Below, piece by piece: positions 23,201 through 33,869 of a stretch of 64,000 nt of DNA. Every line of letters starts with the position of its first letter. Positions within the stretch are counted from its first letter, which is position 1. The stretch spans positions 23,260,104 to 23,324,103 of the forward strand of contig CM033402.1 in NCBI GenBank assembly GCA_019426215.1. The letters run 5' to 3'. Source of the stretch: Buddleja alternifolia (Eukaryota > Streptophyta > Magnoliopsida > Lamiales > Scrophulariaceae). A program made the position numbers and the translations under genes. The notes beneath the pieces are model-generated. The model was not told where the DNA came from. It made no database searches and worked only from the letters and a program-made list of their open reading frames with translations.

Positions 23201-24607
23201 TGGACGTCCGGTTTGAAAGGAGGATGGATTGTTATGATATCCCACATCGGTTCCACATGAAAGTGTGGAAGGGTATATAAGTGTCCCAATCAACAGTCAA
23301 TCCGGACGTCCACGGACGGCACACTCCCGGTGGCAACCCATACCAAGGCCCACTTCCTGGGTGGCAAGGTAGCCCCTTTCTGCAGCCCGCCCGGATCCGA
23401 CAGGTCGGACCAAATTGTTAGGCATATAAGATAGGGAGCCCTAACTTAACCCAAAACCATGGTCAAAGGTAAAGGGTTGACTCCTACTTATATACCCTTC
23501 CACACTTTCATGTGGAAACCGATGTGGGATATCATAACAAAAGAGCTAATAACAATTTGTTTTCATATATGGTATTTAAGTGTTTCTGATAAATTACACC
23601 GATTCTTCATGTTTAATCTCAAAATAAACAGAAATCTCATCTGCCATGTCCATTGTTTTGGTGGAAAGCTTGCTCATATTTCAAAACCTCTCCCTTCGCA
23701 TATCTAGATGATCACAAATCCAATGAACGTCTCACAGTTACTCTTTATGCTTTCTATAAAATGGTGGATGATGTCCTTTCCCAGCCCCGTAAAATAATTT
23801 AGTAGAAGTTGTGATACCATTTTACTGACCCAAACAACCCTTAGTTCTCTCCTATTTTATGATTTTATATCTTCGTGTTCAGGAAGTCCATAAATAACCA
23901 GATGTTATTTGACATTTTGGCGCAAGTAATAATGCTGTGAACTCTTCCATATGTGTTTAACCGAATATTTACCAAAATCTTCTCTATCTGTGTCAACTCA
24001 AAACTTAAAGGATATTTTATATTCTAAGAATCTTACTTAACTATTTTTAAAAATAATTTTTTGCATCTTTGTATTTGTATTTAATTCATTATTCAGTATC
24101 TTCATGACAGGCACTACCATTTTGGATGCTATTCGAGAAGCGGTTGGACACAAAACAGAAGTAATATATGAACCAGATCCATCTACAACTACCTTAATTG
24201 GAAAAGGTTATTCTTTCGCTATTGTAGTCGTAGGTGAAGCTCCGTATGTCGAAACTGGCGGAGACAGCACAGATCTTTCAATTCATTTTAATGGAGGTGA
24301 ACTAGTCGGTATGGTGGCTGAAGAAGTTCCGACGTTAGCAATCTTGATATCTGGTAGGCCTTTGGCCTTAGATTCATTGCTTTTGGATAAAATGGACGGT
24401 CTGATTGCTGCATGGTTACCGGGTAGTGAAGGGGGAGGAGTTGCGGATGTTATCTTTGGGGATCATGAGTTCCAAGGACGACTTCCAATCACATGGTTCA
24501 AAAACGTTCGACAACTTCCAATGCATGTTGAAGACGGCGACTCTTATGATCCTCTATTTCCAATTGGTTTTGGTTTGACGAGCAGAAATGAGATTCTCAA
24601 GGACTGA
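17268..24607 (+). CDS. Glycoside hydrolase family 3 beta-glucosidase / exo-beta-glucanase, nine exons
   Basis: The exons are 17268-17418, 17792-17996, 18088-18178, 18899-19044, 19814-20057, 21698-21802, 21884-22066, 22175-22376 and 24111-24607. All junctions are GT-AG, and the sum is 1824 bases: 607 residues plus TGA. GH3 enzymes release glucose from the non-reducing ends of beta-glucans or glucosides. The N-domain has [21 protein letters not shown] and Lys-His-Phe-Val-Gly-Asp-Gly-Gly. The nucleophile Asp lies in Ile-Ser-Asp-Ser-Glu-Gly, where relatives have Trp after Asp. The C-domain has Cys-Gly-Gly-Trp-Thr and Glu-Ala-Pro-Tyr-Val-Glu-Thr, which should hold the acid/base Glu. There is no signal peptide, as in the cytosolic-looking plant subgroup. 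An upstream in-frame ATG at 17232 would add 12 residues. Confidence 0.9.
23049..23540. repeat. GC-rich interleaved foldback in GH3 intron 8
   Basis: Two inverted-repeat pairs interleave. Arm B (23049-23215) pairs with B' (23298-23417), about 115 bases at high identity. B carries about 50 extra bases, made of additional copies of a GGGTTGCCACCC-GGA-GTGGGCC unit. Arm A (23229-23282) pairs with A' (23487-23540) with one base difference over 52, and begins TTGTTATGATATCCCACATCGG. The island is far richer in G+C than the intron around it. Overlapping ORFs on both strands are by-products of the repeats. Its family is unknown to me; the CCCACATCGG word occurs in several plant LTR-type repeats. Confidence 0.75.
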
Positions 24608-24623
24608 CTAGGTCGAAAATCTT

Positions 24624-24864
24624 AGGGTGTGTATGGATTGATGGATTTAGATCTGAGGAATGGATTTAGAGGAAGTATTTCAAATGACTCCAGTTTGTAG
24701 TCATTAGGAAGAATTTCAAATGACCATCATGGTGATGGAAAAAATAGCTCAAAATGAGTCGCAATGAATTTGAAATCCATTGTATCCTAAAATCATCAAA
24801 AACAAGTTCAATGGATTTGGTGAAGGATTTGAAAGCCATCCTTCAATCAATCCAGACACATCCT
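24624..24864. mobile_element. Small MITE downstream of the GH3 stop
   Basis: The ends are imperfect inverted repeats: AGGGTGTGTATGGATTGATGG on the left and, reversed, AGGATGTGTCTGGATTGATTG on the right. Inside, ATTTGAAATCC-type words repeat in both directions. It is about 240 bases with no ORF. It starts 17 bases after the GH3 stop codon, so it is probably transcribed in the 3' UTR. The flanking octamers are similar but not identical. Confidence 0.5.
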
Positions 24865-25784
24865 TAAATCCTTGAGTATTCTCAATTGTTGTAAATAGAG
24901 ATAGACAGTTGTTGAATTTTTCATTTAGTCTTTAAAAGTAATCTGTATGGCAGAAAACTTAATTCCATTCACCTGAACATGTCATGAAAAGTTTAAATCT
25001 GCTTAGGATGTTGCTGGAAGCAGTTTGTATCTGCTTCTTTACCGGACACTTATTATTTTTCCCTATGTTAATGGGAAGCGTATTTTGACATGTCATAGTA
25101 ATATAGTACAGCTTATGCTCCTAAATAATACATTCCTTAAGTTTGTTTTAATCTTTTATTGAGTTTGAAATTATTATGTACTTGATGTTTAGTGACTGAG
25201 CATTACTCAAACGAACTTTAATCTAACCGAGTTTGTTTGCTTATCAATAATTTTTGCTTATTTTGTAAAAGAAAATATAAAAGACGAAAGATCTCTAGTT
25301 GAGCTTATCAAACAGTAAAAACTATTCTAGTGTGATCACCGCTTGAGCTACTTCTGGGGAAATTCTAGCCCGCTACATCTCCAAACCTTTCAAGTGACTC
25401 GTTCCTGAACAATACATTTATATGCCTCCAAATTTTTCTATATTCATTCCATGGAATCTCAAGAAAGTTCTCAAAAAGAAATTGGGACCCACTCATTCAT
25501 TCACTTCCTTGTTATTTCAGTCATTGCCTGAAAAGGCATAGGCGACCAACCATATGCTCCTATTCAGTTCACGTCACGAACCGAACATTGTTAGGTCTCG
25601 AATTATGCAAGAAACGCAGTAAACTACGTTGAAATGAGTTGTTATTGATCAACGTTGAGCTAAATTTGGAAGCAACTTGGTCAATTTTCAACCCTGCATA
25701 GGATTATAGATCCCATAAATATTTCTTATTAATTCATTTTTAGTAATTGGAAAAGTAAATAATTGAGAATTATTGTCACAACCT
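24865..25784. other. Intergenic, AT-rich, no gene
   Basis: No ORF with coding character and no repeat ends that I can support. It probably includes the GH3 polyadenylation region. Confidence 0.4.
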
Positions 25785-25793
25785 TAGATTTCT

Positions 25794-27050
25794 GGGTGAT
25801 TTGCATCCACCTCCCCTGAGGTATTGCATTTTGGCAAGGATGTCCCCTCATGTTTTAAATTTTGGCATCCGCCACCTTTATGTGTAAAATCAATTATATA
25901 CTACCTGTTTTACCCTTAATTTTTATTTCTTTTCTATTTTTCACTTTCCCTTTTGTTACTTTCTTCTTATTATTAAATGGATAAAGAAAGAAATAGAAAA
26001 TAAGCATGTGAAATTTCTTATTTAAGAATAATTCTAATGAATAATATTTTTTAATTAAAAAATAGTTATAACAAATAATATACTAAGCTTATGTTAAATA
26101 AACTTTAAATATTGAGTTTTTCAGTTACCTTTTTGTAATTCTCGAATTATATTCTTAATGTTTCAAACAAGTTTTTAATAAATTACTAGTGCTTTATTTT
26201 ATATTATATCTTTATAAACAACAAATATTTTTCTAGGTTTGTATTATTGACTATTGTAAATAATTTTTTTTTACAAACTACAAAAAGTTTTGCCTTTTTA
26301 GGTTTTTATTATTGACTTATAGCAAATAAAAAATCAAAATTGAAAGAATAATTTCGCTTCAATTTCTTTGCTCACAGAGTCATAGATGACTCTGGAGTGA
26401 ATGGTATCATTAGAAAATAAAGATGTTCTACAAATGAAAACTTAGGTATCTCATTATTTGTGTTCAATGTTAGATTTTTCAAATCATAATTTTTTTGATT
26501 CTATTTCTTATTCGTGTTATTCTACTTGGAACAAAATATTTTTTAAAAAAAGGGGACAAATTGGCTAAATAGAACCGGAGTTTGAAATTAAAAGAAAATT
26601 ATTCTTTCAATTTTCAAATTTTCATGTATAAGAATTAATGTAAATATAGATATCATTTTTATATTGTTATAAAAGAATACTACTAATATGTTAAAAGATT
26701 GTTTGAAACATTAAAAATTTAATTCAAGAACGACACAAGGGTAATTGAGAAATCAAATATATAAGCTTATTAAAATAAGTTTAATACATTATTTTGTTAT
26801 ACCTATTTGTAAATAAGAATTTTCATGAGCTTAATTTCTATTTCTTTCTTTCCCGATCTATTAGTAAGAAAAAGAAGAAAAATAAAAGGAAAAGTAATAA
26901 GTAGACAAAAAAGAAAAATTAAGGGTAAAATAGGTATTATATATATATATAAAAAAATTATACATAGGGGCGATGGATGTCAAAATTTAATATATGAGGG
27001 GAGGTCCTTGTCAAAGTGCAATAGCTATATGAGGGGATGCAAATAACCCA
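25794..27050. mobile_element. Long inverted-repeat (Mutator-like) element forming a near-complete hairpin
   Basis: TAGATTTCT lies at both borders (25785-25793 and 27051-27059), a perfect 9-base direct repeat. The left end GGGTGATTTGCATCC matches the right end read backwards (TGGGTTATTTGCATCC). The match continues inward for about 550 bases per arm through GCAAGGATGTCCCCTC, CCTGTTTTACCCTTAA, TTTCAAACAAG and GAAAGAATAAT blocks, leaving only about 200 bases of unpaired centre. No transposase is encoded, and the Lys-rich frame at 26825-27046 is the purine-rich arm. A transcript would fold into a very long hairpin. Confidence 0.8.
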
Positions 27051-27187
27051 TAGATTTCTTCATATGCAAGTTTTCTACTTAATTTATGACTTGTTCAATT
27101 GCTATAATGGGAATTGGATCCAATAAGCAGCAACAGTTATATGAATGGTAGACCTGGTCTTTCATTTTTGCAAGAGGAATGGAGCAA

Positions 27188-27190
27188 CGA

Positions 27191-27222
<32 letters not shown>
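27188..27222. repeat. (AT)n microsatellite
   Basis: An uninterrupted AT dinucleotide run of about 17 units following GAGAAT. Confidence 0.9.
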
Positions 27223-27225
<3 letters not shown>

Positions 27226-27691
27226 GCGAGAATGAATATATAAGAGAACAAACGAATTGGATAACCGAAAGTGTGAGGTGCTCTACCCTCTGGTTGTAAA
27301 TGGTTAAATAGAGTGGACAAATAATTGGAATAAAGTGGGCAATGTGCTTTCGGGTACAACTTGCACAAAGTGCTATGCTTCTTTTGTTATTTGTGTGAGT
27401 GAAATTGATCGAGAGTTGGACTCCCGATCTTACTAAATATCACACAGGAAAGTGCTTCGTTTCATATTGCCTTTGAATTATTTCATTATCATTATAGGGT
27501 ACAGCTGAATATACCACGCATCATCAATTTCTAGGCTAATAATCATTTCAAAAGTAAGAGAATAGCATGACATAGAGTTCTCAGACCTTCTAAGAACCAT
27601 GCCAGCTTTCTTCTTTCTTCTGTCATTTGTTCTCTATAGAAATTCATAGTTCTACAATTGTTTTTAATAATCATAATTAGGTGGTTGTTTC

Positions 27692-28265
27692 CTCGGTTAG
27701 CAGAAAAACTTGTATTATACTCGTATAATACACGTACGTACGTATAATTAAAAAATACTTCTATTTTCCGTATATATTCTGAACATAATGAATAATACTC
27801 GTACTCTTGAGTTGAACCGTTTAATACACGTACTTTACATATCTCGAATAATACTCGACGAATAATACTCTAATTTTGGTGAAAAAATTATTTTTTTATT
27901 TAAAACTTAAAAATTATTGTTAACTTTTATAAATACTAATTGAGTATTATACAATTAAAAACTCTGAATGTTAATAATTTATTAAAATATTAATTATTGT
28001 CAATTAATGACTCATATAAAATATTATTTATATAAATTGATAGCAAGTACAAGTAATAATTCTAACAAATTTATATAGAACTAACCCATATTTTTACTCC
28101 TGAATAATTAATTTATATCCGTATTATACTCGTACATCTATGAATCCGTTTATTTCCCGTTCCCATACTTTTTAGCTGAATTTTTCACCGTAACTCTCAA
28201 TAAAGTTTCATAATATACACGTACGTATTAATGACGAACTTTTCCCGTCCCATATTTTACTACTA
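27692..28265. mobile_element. Probable small inverted-repeat element
   Basis: The ten-base word TGGTTGTTTC occurs exactly at both borders (27682-27691 and 28266-28275), as a target duplication would. Inside, related words TATTATACTCGTA, ACACGTACGTA and AATACTCG occur on both halves in both orientations, and the ends are weakly inverted. It is about 574 bases, very AT-rich and non-coding. Family uncertain. Confidence 0.5.
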
Positions 28266-28856
28266 TGGTTGTTTCATCACTCTGCAGTCTTGTATCATTT
28301 TTCTGAAATTTTATTAGTTATGAATATAATTAATGAGTACAGTGGCATCAATTTAAACAATCAACACATTATTATTGTTATGAAATCAACGAAAAAAGAG
28401 GCGGAAACTCCTAAAAAGGATCACAAAAATGACGTTTTCTTAAAAAACATGCAATTTTTAGGTGGTCGCGGCATATTTGACTCTAAGAAATATAATCATT
28501 TAAATTTGAGTCGAGATAGAACGCAATTGATCAAATGATTTATAAAATTGTTGCTAGACCAAGAGAATATATCCTAAACACATAAAGTCATCTTATCTCA
28601 AAAGACTAGTAAATTCTTGCATGTGTGCAAACACTAGTATCAAAATTGACTATGGACTTAACAGATGAAGCGAAAAGACATTAGTGAAATAGTCCGAGAG
28701 AGACAAGTACGAGCACTACATTACATAAAAGAATGGCCGATAAATTATTTAGCAAAGATATCTTAACTGACTCTTCTTTTAGTCTTTACTCTATAGATCA
28801 CTATAATTTGATTTTGGTAATCAATATATGGATTTTATTTTTTCTTCAAAAGAATC

Positions 28857-30640
28857 AACTTAAAGAGTTTAATCCAATTTACCACTGTGATATATTTAAT
28901 TATTCAAAAGCCCCCTTCCCCTACATATAAAAATTCACAGGGGCATAAAAAAAAATTAAAGGAACAATTTACCCCCTACGCGTCCAACTCGTGCTGTTTG
29001 CGAATGGTTATAATTATTTTGCCTTTAAAGGATTAATCTACCCCTAATTTAACACCATTGATCTGATAAGATAGAATTTGAAGGTTCGTATTAAATACCT
29101 ATTTATTTATTAAATTTAATTCAAAAAAAAATTAAAAACAAATATATTAATAATATATATAAATGTATATGTATTATATATATATATATACGCACAATTG
29201 TACAATTATTCATCACCGCCTCCGCCGCTCCACCGAGCCATCGCCACCACCGCACCATCTTTGGGGATTTTATCTCTGTTGCAGAGGTACAAATCTGGAA
29301 TCCTTGTTTGCACCGTTCCAGTTTGGCAATATTAGATGTGCAAAATATTGACCTATGCCCACCATAAGCAGATCATTAGCTTCGAAAATTTGTTACATGC
29401 CAAAATGATGATGTCGCTGGCAAGCAGATTACGTTTTCATTATACACTTTTCATGTGATTAATATGCAATTAGTTAGGTTAATAGTTTGATTAGCTAGTT
29501 AGTTAATGAGTACAAGGGTCTTTTAGTTATTTTGGAGTTAGTTGGGGGTAGAAATGTCATTTTAATATTTCAGTAGTTACAATTAGTTTTTGTTCCACTT
29601 GTATAAATGAGAGAAGGCAAAGGAAATAAAGGATGATTTGGTGGTTGTGTAAAAGTTACTCATTCTCTAATTCTCTCTCTACTATGACTTGAGGAAGCTT
29701 ATTTCCAAAATTAGTTCTTTATTCCAATTCTCAAATACTTCCTAAAATTTCCTCTAGAATCAATTGAATTCTCAAAAATTCATTATTCTCTGATTATGAT
29801 CGAAAAAGGGTGCATCAAAATTATTACTTGAACCAAGCTTCTTTACTTCTCCAGCAAGTTATGTCTATGTTTGCCTGTTTTCATTTCACTTTTTCCAATT
29901 TCATTTTCATCCGAAAATAAAAATACACATTTTTGCACTATTTTTAACTGAAAATATTTTCATTCGCATTTTCACATTTACGTTCCCAATAAATTTGAAT
30001 TATTATTTTATAATCACTTTTTACATCACTTTTCTCTCTCTTTCTTTTATCATTTTTCTCTCCCTTTTATATCATTTTTCTTTATTCGTTCTCTCTCAAT
30101 TTCTATCATCTAATCATTATCTTTTAATCATTTCACACATCACCAATCACCAATTCCAATAGTTTTAAAAAAACACATACAAACACATTTATTTTTTTCA
30201 CTTTTATGACACAAAAATCAAAAAACTCATTCTCCCATAAATTATTAAAAATGACAGTTGAAAATGAATTGGAAACACATCCAAACAGAGCCTATGTTTT
30301 CCAGCGAGCCCCACCTTCATTTGATTCCATTTTCTGAAGGTGGCAGCGGCGTATGGTGGTGGTAAGGTGAGGTGATGGTAAGGCAGGCCGTGGATGGGAA
30401 GAGGAGAAGGATGGAGGCTGAGCTTGGATGAGGAACGAGGTGAAAGGTGGCTTAGGGTTTTGGGGAAGTATAAGGGCAATTTTTTTTCTTCAGATTAAAA
30501 TTTGCAGGCAAAATTAGTCGATTGAGGCGATGAGTGACTTTATATTTTTTCTAGGGAGGTATTTTGTGAATTTTTGTATCACGAGGGCTTTTTGAAAAAT
30601 TCGATTTATCGCAGGAGGTAAATTCGATTAACTCTTTAAT
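28857..30640. mobile_element. Probable long-terminal-inverted-repeat element, about 1.8 kb
   Basis: The left end TTAAAGAGTTTAATCCAATTTACC matches the reversed right end TTAAAGAGTTAATCGAATTTACC. Similarity continues inward for about 100-150 bases through CAAAAGCCC, AAAAATTCACA and ATTTTGCCT blocks. The middle is not inverted and contains a different sequence (29450-29800) that may be a second insert. No convincing target duplication. No ORF of coding quality. Confidence 0.5.
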
Positions 30641-31440
30641 TAAACAAAGGAGCTGGCGGGGATGCCCTGAAATGTAGTGTAAGTGACACTTGGATAATTG
30701 GAATGCACACTCAGGCTCAGTTTCTACTAAAAAGCAAGCCTTATGTCAAGTGTCAACAAGTCTTGTTTGTGTCACATAGTATTCAAATAGAGTGCTTTAT
30801 GACTCACTCTTTGCCATCCTTGAAATGACATCCTTGCCGTCCTTGAAATGACATCATTTACTATGCTCCTTACGTTTAATGGTTCCAATAGTTTTGCGCT
30901 TACTTTTATTTAACCCTAAACTATATATCCAATTAACACCGAATAGTATCGGTTCTATGCGAAGTCACACAGCCACACTTGTGAGACTATCTCTCTACTC
31001 CGTGTCCCACACTTTCTCATGAGGTTAGTTACGTGTGGCTCGAGTGGTTAGACGTACCTAGATTGGTCTTTGACCGAAACTAAGTTCGGTTGCCATTTGG
31101 GGATGGAATTGGGGAGCTAGATGTCCCAACTCCTAAAGATTCTTGGCAACTCTACCCGACATACAAGATAACCAAGTACCTAAGCTTATGAGGAATTCCT
31201 TGTACGATGACTAACTAAATATGTTAAATAAGGAGTATCCCATATTCTCATCAAGATATGTTGCATTTCAATGTGGCATTTGGAATTTCAACTTCCTAGC
31301 AATATATTGCAATCTACTTCTCAAACACCAAACAACATATTCACAAAAGAAGATCAAGAAAAACACAAAGAAGCTAAGCTTAAGCTGAAATACCGAGCCA
31401 TTTTTCTAATCGAAAATCTTCTCTTTTTCTATCTTTTGGC
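30641..31440. other. Intergenic, no gene
   Basis: It contains a small tandem duplication of CCTTGAAATGACATC near 30810-30855. A stretch at 31036-31055 (GTGGCTCGAGTGGTTAGACG) resembles a tRNA A box but has no supporting structure. Confidence 0.35.
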
Positions 31441-32928
31441 TCATGCATTAGGATAGTGAAGAACCGATTGCATCTGAAAGGCCATGTTCTGAGATCCCAA
31501 ATACGATTCATGCAGATGTTGGCCATGCATTTTAAGCCCATGTGAATTGACACCATAAGTGAAGATATTGGCATGGCATGGTGAGCTAAAGCCCATGATC
31601 GTCTCATTGGTTGTCTGATTCCACTCGAAAGGGAGTTTTTGAATGGCAGAGGAATTTGATTGCCGAGCAATGACTCCAGATTGCTCCGGTGAAGCCGATT
31701 TCTTGTGCTCTGGTGAAGGGGTGTGATCGTCATTCAGATTTACTGTTGTTATATCATGAATGCTTGCCCTCCTCTTATCTTTCCCACCCGAAAGTTGCCT
31801 GATAAAATATTTCTGAGCATGGCTAGCAACTTGAGTTGGTGTCCTAGTAATAACAAAGTTCCGAGATATATTTCTCCAGTCCCCTTTTCCATACTTTTTC
31901 AGCCCCATCAGGAACAACCTGTTAGAAAAATCCATCAACACTTGTGTCAACCAAAATATCAATCTCGAAATCATTCACTAGTGTATCCTCAGGAACAGAG
32001 TCAAGTATTTTGGTTAAAGATATTTCGGTTCACATTTCACATTGAAGGCAATAAAGAGAGTAAAATATTGAATTTCATTTCATTTTCACTTAAAATTTGC
32101 GATTACCGAGGATGGGTGGCTACTTGAGCCGTCTCTTTATTTGAGTGAATCAGTTACATCCTTGAATATTAATCAACATTTATCAATCATTACTAGTTTA
32201 GAACAACTATTAGTAAGTACTAATTTACAACTACTGAGAAAGATCCACGCATCCCCTCAGTTTCCCAGCCTACTTGCCCCCTCTCTAAACATAGTAGTTA
32301 CAATAGAGTTAAAAATTGATTTTCAGTGAAAATTTTGGCCGAAGGATCCCAAGTGGTACATTTCAGGCATTAGAATCAATTAGCAAACAATAGAAAAGGA
32401 ATCTCTTACATGATCAAAGTTTCACATAAATATAATATAAAAGTGAGTTGATAGAAAGTTCAAATTGAACATAAGACTAACTCACTTGTGCTCTTCTTCT
32501 GTCCAAGGAACACCCTTTTTCCGTTCTTGCTCAGACGGCCTAGCCGACATCGATTTCCTTCCTCCAGATTGCTTGAAACCCTCATAACCATAGCCATAGC
32601 CATAGCCATTGCCGCCACTGCCCCATTCTAGTGTAAAAGGTGCGGAAGTGCTATAACCAGGAACCGGGACAAGCCCGGCTTCTATACTAGTAACATCATC
32701 TTCCAATTCCTTGTATTGTCTAATTACATCAACAACAGTCTTCCCAGGTACCATAGCAGCCACTTTCTGCCATCGATCGGGTGTATTTTCGTCGAACAGC
32801 GCCAGAGCATTCTCAAAGGCCTTGTTTTCGGCATGAGTCCACCTTGCGGTGATCTTGCTTTCGTCAAGCAACCAACTTGAATTGGAAAAATATGAAGTGG
32901 GTGACAATATCTCCATCTCCCACTTCAT
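31441..32928 (-). CDS. DIVARICATA-type MYB transcription factor, two exons
   Basis: Exon 1 is 32928-32486 and exon 2 is 31918-31441, with a 567-base GT-AG intron; the sum is 921 bases: 306 residues plus stop. The N-terminal SANT/MYB repeat is at about residues 25-75 (Arg-Trp-Thr...Phe-Glu-Asn-Ala-Leu-Ala...Trp-Gln-Lys-Val-Ala). The second MYB repeat is at about 139-190, spans the intron, and ends in the Ser-His-Ala-Gln-Lys-Tyr-Phe motif. This two-repeat pattern is that of DIVARICATA and RADIALIS-interacting proteins, nuclear DNA-binding regulators. The linker has a Gly-Tyr repeat. The C-terminal 110 residues are Ser/Gln/Asn-rich. The start is the first of two nearby Met (Met-Lys-Trp-Glu-Met-Glu-Ile-Leu), as in close relatives. 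It appears intact. Confidence 0.92.
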
Positions 32929-33741
32929 CGCACTCCAAAATTCAATTCACAAGATTTTTTTATGTTTGTTCTATGACAACATCAGTAGTTGTTGGTGGGG
33001 AGTGTTTGATGAAACCGAGTGAGAGAGAAAGGAAATGTGCTGATTGAGTGAGTGTTAAATGAATGAAGGAAGCATTTTGTGTGGAGGAGGGAGGAATCAG
33101 AATACTTTTTTCCTCCACAGACAGCCAACCAGCCAGACACCTCTCCTCCTTTGAGGAATCTTCTTATAATGACCCCCCACAACCCATCCCACTTTCTCTA
33201 AATCAACCAAAAATCTCACAAATTATGATAACCTTAAAACATATATATATATATATAAAAGAGAAGAAGGAGAATATGTAATTAAAAGATGTAATTCAAA
33301 TTTCAATAATAAATCCTGGGAACTGAACCCTCCTCATTAAGATCTGAACCCAGAAAACAAAAAGGCAGAAACCAAGAAACAATTCCAAGAAAATGAGAGA
33401 GAGTATTAGATTTCATTGATACCCTGGAAACATAGAAAACCTGAAAAAGAAGGAACAGTTAAAGAAGACGCTGGAGAGAAAGAGAGAAGATGGAAACTTT
33501 ACTCAAACTCAGGTGTGATGAGAAAACTCTGGATGGGGAAAAGGGTTTTGCTTTCTTACTTTTTCCTCCTTGTTTGATGTATTATGTATTTAGAAGCAGG
33601 AAAGAAAAAGATGATGATGATGACAATAGAAAGGAAAAATGAAAAAGCAATCTACTATTTAGCAGGCCTCCAGCCTTGAAGGAATGAATCTCTGAATTTT
33701 ACTTATGCCAAAAAAACAACATTCAAGAGAGAGAGATCTGC

Positions 33742-33746
<5 letters not shown>

Positions 33747-33772
<26 letters not shown>
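33747..33772. repeat. (GA)n microsatellite upstream of the MYB gene
   Basis: About 13 GA units, reading CT on the MYB sense strand, roughly 830 bases before its ATG. CT runs are common in plant core promoters and 5' leaders, so it may belong to the promoter or an upstream leader exon. Confidence 0.85.
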
Positions 33773-33777
<5 letters not shown>

Positions 33778-33869
33778 ATGGAGGGTGGTGGTGAAATGTG
33801 ATTGGATGGGATGGTGTTTGTGGATACTGCAACTTATGAAAAAGTTTTCTTATTATAATGCACACTCCT

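Noticed and set aside
23029..23293. Overlapping ORFs on both strands in the GH3 intron
   Set aside because: They arise because a GC-rich inverted repeat lacks stop codons. No family resemblance, and the intron splice sites make sense without them.
26825..27046. Lys-rich ORF of 73 residues
   Set aside because: It lies in the purine-rich right arm of a hairpin element and is low complexity.
31036..31100. Sequence resembling a tRNA or SINE A box (TGGCTCGAGTGGTTAGAC)
   Set aside because: No acceptor stem, anticodon arm or good B box at the right distance, and no SINE tail.
32982..33182. 66-residue minus-strand ORF just upstream of the MYB start
   Set aside because: It is probably 5' untranslated or promoter sequence. 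The MYB start at 32928 is supported by the conserved N-terminus.
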